The notes under the pieces were generated by a model, which ran no database searches, had not been told where the DNA came from, and saw only the letters and a program-made list of their open reading frames with translations. The position numbers and the translations under genes were made by a program. This document shows positions 20,227-27,988 of a stretch of 32,929 nucleotides of DNA, piece after piece. The first letter of the stretch is position 1. Each line of letters starts with the position of its first letter. The stretch covers positions 1 to 32,929 of the forward strand of contig JARFRG010000118.1 in the NCBI GenBank assembly GCA_029287375.1, given 5' to 3'. The DNA comes from Boseongicola sp. Lineage in GTDB: Bacteria; Pseudomonadota; Alphaproteobacteria; Rhodobacterales; Rhodobacteraceae.

Positions 20227-20280
20227 CGAAAAGTGCCAAGATTTTGAATCAAATCAGCGCGTCTTGTGTTCAGAAAAATC

Positions 20281-20316
20281 CCGGGGGGGCGGCGTCAGCC
20301 GGGGGGCTGGCCCCCT
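20281..20316 (-). repeat. Stem-loop intergenic repeat element, probable copy 2 (inverted relative to copy 1)
   Basis: Two adjacent hairpins CGGC-GTCA-GCCG and GGGGG-CTGG-CCCCC; minus strand reads GGGGGCCAGCCCCCCGGCTGACGCCGCCCCCCCGGGATTTTTCTGAA, parallel in layout to copy 1. Confidence 0.45.
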
Positions 20317-20404
20317 CATTTCTCTGACCGAAGAAGCCACATATCACAAAACAACGCGACATCGTCACTTGTTGCCGCGCAAAACACGCCCTACATCGCC
20401 TTGG

Positions 20405-21205
20405 ATGAAGCGTTTTATCCCTTTCCTGAAATCACCGCCCACGGTCTCGGTCCTGCGCCTGCAAGGGATCATCGCGGCACAGGCGCGCGGCGGCGCTCTC
20501 AACGATGCCGGACTCGCGGACCTCATCCAAAAAGCATTCACCAAGGGCAAGCCGACAGCAGTTGCCCTGGCGATCAACTCTCCCGGCGGCAGCCCAACGC
20601 AATCGTCCCTCATTGCGGCGCGTATTCGTCGTCTGGCCGATGAAAAGGGCATCAAGGTCTATGCTTTCGTAGAAGACGTTGCGGCCTCTGGTGGTTACTA
20701 TATCGCCTCGGCGGCTGATGAGATCTGGGTCGACCGCCACTCGGTTGTGGGCTCGATCGGGGTGATATCAGCGGGGTTCGGCTTTACCGACCTGATCGAA
20801 CGCTACGGCATCGAACGCCGGGTCTACACGGCGGGCAAATCCAAAAGCATGCTCGACCCGTTCCGCCCCGAAAACCCGGATGACGTGACCCGCCTCAAAG
20901 CACTGCAGGAACATATCCACGACGGGTTCATCGACCACGTCAAAACCCGGCGCGGAGATCGCCTGAATGCGGACATGGAGTTGTTCGCCGGCGACATCTG
21001 GGTCGGGGATGGCGGGATTGAGACTGGACTAATCGACGGCGTTGGCCATCTTGTGCCTACAATGAAGGACATTTTTGGTGACAAAGTGAAGTTTCGGGTG
21101 TTCCAGCAGAAAAAGCCACTTCTTGGACGTCTCGGCGCTCAAGTCACCGATGACGCGCTTGGCGCCCTGGAAGATCGCGCGGCCTTTGCGCGGTTCGGAG
21201 TCTGA
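20405..21205 (+). CDS. S49 family peptidase (SppA/SohB-like)
   Basis: 266 aa from ATG 20405; VALAINSPGGSPTQSSLIAARIR, FVEDVAASGGYYIASAADEIW, VVGSIGVISAGFGFTDL. Confidence 0.93.
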   Translation: MKRFIPFLKSPPTVSVLRLQGIIAAQARGGALNDAGLADLIQKAFTKGKPTAVALAINSPGGSPTQSSLIAARIRRLADEKGIKVYAFVEDVAASGGYYIASAADEIWVDRHSVVGSIGVISAGFGFTDLIERYGIERRVYTAGKSKSMLDPFRPENPDDVTRLKALQEHIHDGFIDHVKTRRGDRLNADMELFAGDIWVGDGGIETGLIDGVGHLVPTMKDIFGDKVKFRVFQQKKPLLGRLGAQVTDDALGALEDRAAFARFGV

Positions 21206-21213
21206 TCGTACAG

Positions 21214-21381
21214 ATGCTCATCAAGACCGTTACATTGTTTCTTATCGTTATCGCCGTGCTCGCGATGTTCGGCAAAGTGCGATGGATCCTGCCGTGGAAA
21301 TCCCGCATCGCCACTGACAAATGCGCGTCCTGCGGGCGGCACCGCATCGGCAAGAGCCCTTGCCCTTGCGGGAAAGCCTAA
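21214..21381 (+). CDS. 55-aa small membrane protein with C-terminal CxxC/CxC cysteine motif
   Basis: MLIKTVTLFLIVIAVLAMFGKVRWILPWKSRIATDKCASCGRHRIGKSPCPCGKA; one TM helix plus CASC...CPC; fits tightly between S49 peptidase and antiporter genes. Confidence 0.8.
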   Translation: MLIKTVTLFLIVIAVLAMFGKVRWILPWKSRIATDKCASCGRHRIGKSPCPCGKA

Positions 21382-21386
21382 ACAGT

Positions 21387-22334
21387 ATGGAGTTTCTCTT
21401 TGCCGGCATTGGTCTTGTTATCCTGCTTCTGGCAGGCGACCTCTTGGTGCGCGGCGCGGTCAACTCGTCTCTACGCCTTGGTGTGCCGGCGCTGATTGTC
21501 AGCCTCACCGTCGTCGCCTTCGGCACATCTGCGCCCGAGTTGCTGATCTCCGTGGCCGCAATCCTCGATGGTGCGCCGGGTCTGGCACTGGGCAACGTGG
21601 TCGGTTCGAACACCGCCAATATCCTGCTGGTGCTGGGAATGCCCGCACTGATTTCAACGCTGAACACCTCTGACTGCGATACACGCAAAAGCTATGCCAC
21701 GATGCTGGTCGCCAGCATCATATTTGTGGCGATAGCTTTTGTCGGTCCAATCACATGGATCCATGGCGTGATCTTATTGAGCATGCTGGCGCTTATTCTG
21801 GGTGATCAGGCGCGTCAGGCGCTGGCCCACCGTCGGTCCATGGCTGCCCTAGAAAACGATCTCGAAGGCGTCGACCCGGACATGCCCTGGTGGAAGATCG
21901 GCCTGTTTTTGGGGCTTGGTCTGATCGGCCTGCCTCTTGGGGCGGATATCTTTGTAGACGCCTCGTTGGTGATCGCCAGGAACTTTGGCGTTTCCGACAG
22001 TGTGATCGGCCTTACGCTTGTGGCGCTTGGCACCTCGCTTCCTGAACTGGCGACCACTGTTATGGCTGCGATCCGGCGTCAAGCCGACGTGGCCATCGGG
22101 AATGTCATTGGCTCGAACATGTTTAACCTTTTGGGCATCATTGGTGTCGCCAGTTTCTTTGGCGATATTCCGGTCGCGGCATCCTTTGTGACGTTTGATT
22201 TCTGGGTGATGCTCGGCGCGACTGTGTTGATTGCGCCCTTCGTCTTTTCCAACACCCGCAACATGACCCGCCGTTGGGGCGCTGCGCTGTGTGCAGCCTA
22301 TCTCACCTATATCTGGGTGGTGGTGCACGCATGA
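21387..22334 (+). CDS. Calcium/sodium antiporter (CaCA family, YrbG-like)
   Basis: Two alpha repeats: VVAFGTSAPELLISVAAILDGAPGLALGNVVGSNTANILLVLG and LVALGTSLPELATTVMAAIRRQADVAIGNVIGSNMFNLLGIIG. Confidence 0.95.
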   Translation: MEFLFAGIGLVILLLAGDLLVRGAVNSSLRLGVPALIVSLTVVAFGTSAPELLISVAAILDGAPGLALGNVVGSNTANILLVLGMPALISTLNTSDCDTRKSYATMLVASIIFVAIAFVGPITWIHGVILLSMLALILGDQARQALAHRRSMAALENDLEGVDPDMPWWKIGLFLGLGLIGLPLGADIFVDASLVIARNFGVSDSVIGLTLVALGTSLPELATTVMAAIRRQADVAIGNVIGSNMFNLLGIIGVASFFGDIPVAASFVTFDFWVMLGATVLIAPFVFSNTRNMTRRWGAALCAAYLTYIWVVVHA

Positions 22335-23116
22335 GTGGCGCAGCCCTTGTCACCGGCGCCGGAAAACGGCTGGGTCGCGCGATGGCGCTGGCGCTTGGCG
22401 CACGCGGTCTGGATGTCGCGGTTCACTACAACGGCTCGGTTTCACAGGCCGAAGACGTCGTGGCCGAAATCAGCGCGATGGGCCGCAAAGCCGTCGCGAT
22501 CCAGGCAGACCTCACTGTCGAGACCGACATGCAGTTATTGGTGTCCAAAGCGGTCAAAGCGCTTGGCCAGCCTCTCACAGTCCTTGTGAATTCAGCGTCG
22601 ATCTTTGAATACGACACCATCGAAACGGCCACCCGCAACAGTTGGGACCGTCATCTGGAATCCAACCTTCGCGCGCCATTTGTGCTGACCCAGGCCTTTG
22701 CAGCCCAGGCCCCGGAACCAGACATCGGGGGCGAATGGAATGATGCAACCGCCAAGGCTCTCGTCGTCAATATGATTGACCAGCGCGTCCGCAAACTGAC
22801 GCCCGAATTCATGACCTATACCATTGCCAAGATGGGGCTTTGGGCGCTGACCCAAACAACGGCGCAAGCGCTTGGTCCCAAGGTGCGCGTCAATGCGATC
22901 GGTCCCGGCCCCACCATGCAAGGCGCGCGCCAAAGCCGTGAACATTTTGCCAATCAACGCGCAGCCACCATCCTTGAACGCGGCGCAGACCCCCAAGGCA
23001 TCGTGCGCGCGCTGGAGTATTTCCTGGATGCGCCAGCCGTCACGGGCCAGTTGATCTGCGTGGACGGAGGCCAGCATTTGGGCTGGCGGACACCAGATGT
23101 ACAGGGCGTCGAGTAG
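22331..23116 (+). CDS. SDR family oxidoreductase (pteridine-reductase-like)
   Basis: ALVTGAGKRLGRAMALALGARG Rossmann motif, YTIAK (YxxxK), RVNAIGPGPT; ATGA overlap with antiporter gene. Confidence 0.9.
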   Translation: MSGAALVTGAGKRLGRAMALALGARGLDVAVHYNGSVSQAEDVVAEISAMGRKAVAIQADLTVETDMQLLVSKAVKALGQPLTVLVNSASIFEYDTIETATRNSWDRHLESNLRAPFVLTQAFAAQAPEPDIGGEWNDATAKALVVNMIDQRVRKLTPEFMTYTIAKMGLWALTQTTAQALGPKVRVNAIGPGPTMQGARQSREHFANQRAATILERGADPQGIVRALEYFLDAPAVTGQLICVDGGQHLGWRTPDVQGVE

Positions 23117-23277
23117 ACGTGTTCGCGCGTCGGAACGAAAGTTTTGCACCGGGCGCTGTACTGTCACATTTCTGTTAGGAAATCTTTAACGATTTCAGAT
23201 AGTTGCACTATGCGTATAATAATTTCATTTAAAATCAGCATCTTAAGTAAGCGCCTAAAAATTAGGCAGACCCACGA

Positions 23278-23406
23278 ATGGCGTATTATCTAACGAAAAA
23301 TTCCGGCACCTTGAAAGTTGTCCCAAAGGTTATCCACAGAAGAAGTGGAAAGGTTTACTCTTGCTCTTGCCCTGATGGCGGTGCAGCGAAGTTAAGAATC
23401 ATTTAA
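23278..23406 (+). CDS. Possible 42-aa small protein upstream of uvrC
   Basis: ATG...[45 protein letters not shown]; ends 11 nt before the uvrC ATG; lacks a strong SD. Confidence 0.4.
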   Translation: MAYYLTKNSGTLKVVPKVIHRRSGKVYSCSCPDGGAAKLRII

Positions 23407-23417
23407 GAGCTATCTCC

Positions 23418-25283
23418 ATGTCCGATGAGACCCCCAATCCGGCCCAGACAGGTCACTCTGTCATTCAGGCCTATCTAAATACGCTGGACGGCTCGCCCGG
23501 CGTCTACAGGATGTTGGATGCAAAGGGCGCGGTGCTGTACGTCGGAAAAGCACGCAATCTCAAGGCGCGCGTGTCCAGTTACGCACGCCCGACTGGGCAC
23601 AGCCCCCGCATCGCGCGAATGATCCGTGACACCGCCACGATGATGTTCCTGACGACCCGGACCGAAACCGAAGCTCTGCTGTTAGAGCAAAATCTGATCA
23701 AACAACTCAAGCCGCGCTACAACGTGCTTTTGCGCGACGACAAATCATTCCCGAATATCCTTGTCTCGAAAGAACATGCCTTTGCGCCGATCAAAAAACA
23801 TCGCGGTGCGAAAAAGGAAAAGGGCGACTACTTCGGCCCTTTCGCCAGTGCGGGCGCGGTCAACCGGACGCTCAATCAGCTGCAAAAGGTGTTCTTGCTG
23901 CGCAATTGTTCGGACTCCACATTCGAAAGCCGCACGCGCCCCTGTCTGCTCTATCAGATCAAGCGCTGTTCCGGGCCCTGCGTCGGATTGATCTCCGAAG
24001 AAGATTACGGCGGTCTCGTCAAAGACGCGACGTCGTTTCTTCGAGGTCGCTCCACCCGTGTTCAGGAAACGCTTGCGGCAGACATGCAAAAGGCGTCCGA
24101 GGCGATGGAATTCGAACGCGCCGCGGCCTTGCGAGACCGCCTGCGCGCGCTGACTTTCGTGCAAGGCAGCCAATCGGTGAACCCGGCTGGCGTGGCCGAA
24201 GCAGACGTGATCGCGCTTCATGTCGAGGGCGGACAGGCCTGCGTTCAGGTCTTTTTTATTCGTGCCAATCAAAACTGGGGCAATCGCGACTATTACCCCC
24301 GCACCGGGGCAGGCGCTGACGCGCGCGAGATCATGCAGGCCTTCATCGGCCAGTTTTATGACAACAAGGAACCCCCGCGCCAAATCCTGCTGTCCGACGG
24401 GATCGAAGACGCCGAACTGATGACCGAAGCCCTGATGCAAAAGGCCGGGCGCAAGGTCGAAATTCTGGTGCCTCAACGCGGCGAAAAGAAAGAGCTTGTC
24501 GCAGGCGCGCTGCGCAACGCCCGTGAAAGCCTTGCACGCAAGATGTCCGAAACCGCGACGCAGGCGAAACTGCTCGTCGGTCTGGGGGAGGCCTTCGATC
24601 TTGATGGTGCGCCGCAGCGGGTCGAGGTCTATGACAACTCGCATATCCAGGGGGCTTTTGCGGTCGGTGCAATGATTGTCGCGGGTCGGGACGGCTTTCT
24701 CAAAAGCCAGTACCGCAAGTTCAATATCAAAGACGAAACCATCACGCCGGGCGATGACTTTGGTATGATGAAAGAAGTTCTGACACGCCGCTTCAAGCGC
24801 CTGCTGAAAGAAGATCCTGACCGCCAGACCGAAAACTGGCCCGACCTTCTGTTGATTGACGGCGGCGCCGGGCAGGTGTCGGCTGTGCGACAGATCATGG
24901 CCGAATTGGGCGTCGAAGATATCGCAATGATCGGGGTCGCCAAAGGAGTCGATCGCGACCACGGCAAAGAAGAATTCCACCGCACCGGTATGCGTCCAAT
25001 CGCGTTGCAACGCGGCGATCCGGTGCTTTACTTCATCCAACGCATGCGCGACGAAGCACACCGTTTCGCGATCGGGGCGCATCGCGCCAAGCGCTCAAAA
25101 GCCGTCGGTGCCACTCCGCTTGACGAAGTCCCCGGCGTCGGTGCGACACGCAAGCGTGCGCTATTGGCGCATTTCGGTTCGGCCAAGGCAGTGGGGCGGG
25201 CGAATTTGCATGATCTGAAAGCGGTCGACGGGATATCCGACACGATTGCAGAAACCATCTACGACCATTTCCACGGCAGCTGA
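23418..25283 (+). CDS. uvrC: Excinuclease ABC subunit C
   Basis: GIY-YIG domain [78 protein letters not shown]-terminal HhH. Confidence 0.97.
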   Translation: MSDETPNPAQTGHSVIQAYLNTLDGSPGVYRMLDAKGAVLYVGKARNLKARVSSYARPTGHSPRIARMIRDTATMMFLTTRTETEALLLEQNLIKQLKPRYNVLLRDDKSFPNILVSKEHAFAPIKKHRGAKKEKGDYFGPFASAGAVNRTLNQLQKVFLLRNCSDSTFESRTRPCLLYQIKRCSGPCVGLISEEDYGGLVKDATSFLRGRSTRVQETLAADMQKASEAMEFERAAALRDRLRALTFVQGSQSVNPAGVAEADVIALHVEGGQACVQVFFIRANQNWGNRDYYPRTGAGADAREIMQAFIGQFYDNKEPPRQILLSDGIEDAELMTEALMQKAGRKVEILVPQRGEKKELVAGALRNARESLARKMSETATQAKLLVGLGEAFDLDGAPQRVEVYDNSHIQGAFAVGAMIVAGRDGFLKSQYRKFNIKDETITPGDDFGMMKEVLTRRFKRLLKEDPDRQTENWPDLLLIDGGAGQVSAVRQIMAELGVEDIAMIGVAKGVDRDHGKEEFHRTGMRPIALQRGDPVLYFIQRMRDEAHRFAIGAHRAKRSKAVGATPLDEVPGVGATRKRALLAHFGSAKAVGRANLHDLKAVDGISDTIAETIYDHFHGS

Positions 25284-25287
25284 AACA

Positions 25288-25968
25288 TCAGCCCATGACC
25301 GCGACCACGGCCCCCGCATAAAGCAATATGCTCGCCACAAGCACGAACGCGTGCCAGATCGTCAGGTGAAACGGCAGGTGTGACCAGAGATAAAAAACGA
25401 TGCCCGCTGTATACATCAGACCGCCCGCAGCAATCAGGCTGCCCGTCAACGGCGGCAGGGCTGCAAAAATGCCAAACGCCACGAGCCCCCCAGCCCAGCC
25501 CATCCCCAGATAAAGCACAATACTGATGCGGCGAAACCGAAACGGGCAGATCATCTTGAGCGATATACCGGCTGCGGCTGCCGCCCAAAGCGCGCCGACA
25601 AGCAAGAATCCTTGCCCTGCGATCAAGGCAAATCCGGTAAACGTCCCAGCGATTTTGAGATAGATTGCGGAATGATCCAGACGTTTAAACAACCACTCCC
25701 AATCGGGATGCGGGAAAATGTTGTAGACCGCCGAACACAAGATCATCGCCGCAAAACTGAGACCATACAGCACCATACCAACAACAGGTGCCGCCCCATC
25801 GCCGGACAGCGCCGCCAGCACGATAAGGACCGGCACGCAGGTCAGCACAATGATCATCCCGATCACATGAACCGTCAAATCCGAAACGTATTCGGCGCGC
25901 GTGTATCCTGGGCGTCTGGCCAGCAAAATGTGCATGGCGGCGGGATATATCGGCGGAGTGACTCGCAT
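25288..25968 (-). CDS. Hemolysin III family (PAQR-like) membrane protein
   Basis: 226 aa polytopic; SAVYNIFPHPDWEWLFKRLDHSAIYLKIAGTFTGF, LPFHLTIWHAFVLVAS. Confidence 0.92.
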   Translation of the reverse strand: MRVTPPIYPAAMHILLARRPGYTRAEYVSDLTVHVIGMIIVLTCVPVLIVLAALSGDGAAPVVGMVLYGLSFAAMILCSAVYNIFPHPDWEWLFKRLDHSAIYLKIAGTFTGFALIAGQGFLLVGALWAAAAAGISLKMICPFRFRRISIVLYLGMGWAGGLVAFGIFAALPPLTGSLIAAGGLMYTAGIVFYLWSHLPFHLTIWHAFVLVASILLYAGAVVAVMG

Positions 25969-26057
25969 GTGAACCTATCGTGCGCCGATTTTAGGTTTCT
26001 CGCAACGCTACCGCGACGGCACTTCCCCTTTGGCCGTGGGAGTATTAAGTCCAATGC

Positions 26058-26720
26058 ATGAAATGGACGTTCCCTAATATCCTGACCCTGCTCCGCCTCG
26101 TCGCGGCACCGGGCATCGTGATCATGTTCCTCTACTTTACGCGCCCCTGGGCCGACTGGTTTGCGCTGATCCTCTTTGTCACCGCGGCGATCACCGACTG
26201 GTTTGACGGCTATCTTGCGCGCACCTGGAAACAGGAAACCAAACTGGGCGCGATGCTTGATCCAATTGCCGACAAGGCAATGGTGGTCATCGCGCTTTTG
26301 GTCATCACCGGCTATGCAGGGATGGACCCTTGGATCCTGCTGCCCGCCACGATCATCATGTTCCGCGAAGTCTTCGTGTCTGGCCTGCGCGAATTCCTTG
26401 GCGATACGGCAGGCACGCTCAAAGTGACCAAGCTTGCCAAGTGGAAAACGACCGCACAGATGGTTGCCATCGCAGTTCTGTTCGCGACCGGCATCTTTCA
26501 GCATATGTGGATCGAACGCACCGTGGGCATGGATCGCACGATCCTCGCCGATATCCTCGCGGGCGGGGACGACCCCGTCGGCGTTCGCATGATCCGTGAC
26601 GCCTATTGGTACACATGGTGGATCGGTGTGGGCCTGTTATGGGCGGCCGCCATTCTGACGATCCTCACCGGATGGGATTACCTGCGTAAATCCATGCCCT
26701 ACCTCAAGGAACCGGAATGA
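26058..26720 (+). CDS. pgsA: CDP-diacylglycerol--glycerol-3-phosphate 3-phosphatidyltransferase
   Basis: NILTLLRLVAAPGIVIMF; CDP-alcohol phosphotransferase motif DWFDGYLARTWKQETKLGAMLDPIADK. Confidence 0.95.
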   Translation: MKWTFPNILTLLRLVAAPGIVIMFLYFTRPWADWFALILFVTAAITDWFDGYLARTWKQETKLGAMLDPIADKAMVVIALLVITGYAGMDPWILLPATIIMFREVFVSGLREFLGDTAGTLKVTKLAKWKTTAQMVAIAVLFATGIFQHMWIERTVGMDRTILADILAGGDDPVGVRMIRDAYWYTWWIGVGLLWAAAILTILTGWDYLRKSMPYLKEPE

Positions 26721-26965
26721 TCGACGTTCTGTATTTCGCATGGCTGCGCGAGCGCATCGGCGCCCCGAAAGAAGCCGTTGAGTCGCAAGCGGCCACGGTG
26801 GCCGACCTTGTTGAAGAACTGAAATCCCACAGCGAGGCCCATGCGTTGGCCTTCTCGGATATGACCTCGGTCCGTGTGGCTGTCGATCAGGAGCTGACCG
26901 ATATGTCGGCCCCGATAAAAGGCGCACGCGAAGTCGCCTTTTTCCCGCCAATGACCGGCGGCTGA
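26717..26965 (+). CDS. moaD: Molybdopterin synthase sulfur carrier subunit
   Basis: 82 aa ubiquitin-like; LYFAWLRERIG, REVAFFPPMTGG terminating in Gly-Gly. Confidence 0.95.
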   Translation: MIDVLYFAWLRERIGAPKEAVESQAATVADLVEELKSHSEAHALAFSDMTSVRVAVDQELTDMSAPIKGAREVAFFPPMTGG

Positions 26966-27405
26966 TGGGCGTCCGCGTACAATCCGCGCCCTTCGATATG
27001 GGTGCCGAAGTCCAAGCCTTCACCAAGGCCGCCACAGGGGCAGGGGCCATCGTCACCTTCTCGGGCGTCGTGCGCGACGAAGGCGGCACCCTCGCGTCGA
27101 TGGAAATCGAACACTACCCCGGCATGACCGAAAAGGCGCTCGAGGCCATCCGCCAAGACGCCATGGCCCGCTGGTCGCTCACCGACGCGCTCGTCATCCA
27201 CCGCTTTGGCCCCCTGAAGCCCGGCGAGCAAATCATGATGGTTGCCACCGCGTCGCGCCATCGCGCCGACGCCTTTCAGGCTGCGGAATTTCTCATGGAC
27301 TATCTAAAGTCCCGCGCACCGTTCTGGAAAAAAGAGCGTGGCGCGGACGGCGCATCATGGGTTGCAGCCAAGGATGCGGACGAAGACGCGCTGAAACGGT
27401 GGTAA
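26965..27405 (+). CDS. moaE: Molybdopterin synthase catalytic subunit
   Basis: IVTFSGVVRDEGG, LEIEHYPGMTE-like block, ALVIHRFGPLKPGEQIMMVATASRHRADAFQAAEFLMDYLKSRAPFWKKE; TGATG overlap with moaD. Confidence 0.96.
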   Translation: MGVRVQSAPFDMGAEVQAFTKAATGAGAIVTFSGVVRDEGGTLASMEIEHYPGMTEKALEAIRQDAMARWSLTDALVIHRFGPLKPGEQIMMVATASRHRADAFQAAEFLMDYLKSRAPFWKKERGADGASWVAAKDADEDALKRW

Positions 27406-27864
27406 CTCCGCCCAGTCTGAAAGCGCGTCAAGTCGCGAGTACTTTCTCGATTGGGTTTATCGGTCGACCGACGCCTCGCCACCCGTCAGACAGAGACCAG
27501 CCTTGCCCGCCATCACCGCGCCCTCTCCGGTAGCCTCGTCCTGCTTGCCGCCTGCGCCTCCACAACCGAGACCGAAGCGCTGACCGAAGAACGGCTCTCG
27601 GCGGCTTCTTCACATTAATGATCGTTGATGAGCGGCAAGCCTTGCCAAACCACGAGATGCCCTGCCGCGCCGAACACCGCCTGACGCAACATTAAATACC
27701 CGTCACCAAGGCGCCCGCATTTTTCGTGGGGACGCTTTCTATTTCTCCGACAAGGCCTTCTCCCGCGACCTTCACTCAAAACTGCACAAACCTTACCAGC
27801 CTGTTCATCTTTATGAACGCGCGGTGCCAAAAGGACCAAAAGAACGTCACGTGCGTACGGTCGC

Positions 27865-27908
27865 ACCGACGTAATACCGACGTAATACCGACGCGTTACC
27901 GACGTCAC
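27865..27908. repeat. 11-bp tandem repeat, about four units
   Basis: ACCGACGTAAT ACCGACGTAAT ACCGACGCGTT ACCGACGTCAC; first two identical, last two share ACCGACG. Confidence 0.75.
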
Positions 27909-27988
27909 CAAATCACCAGTTAACGCAATGATTTTCTTGTTAATCTTCGCCCAAACGCGCGCGCAACACCTGATCCGCGCACCTCTTG

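Noticed and set aside
20111-20404. N-terminal extension of the S49 peptidase ORF overlapping the ABC permease
   Set aside because: Extension overlaps the permease 3' end and a GC repeat; the peptidase similarity and a good ATG begin at 20405.
23117-23417. AT-rich uvrC upstream region as a replication origin
   Set aside because: Only one DnaA box, no cluster of boxes or origin-associated genes; reported only as a weak regulatory site.
23745-25082. 445-aa minus-strand ORF antisense to uvrC
   Set aside because: Same mirror-frame artefact of third-position GC; the sense strand encodes a complete UvrC.
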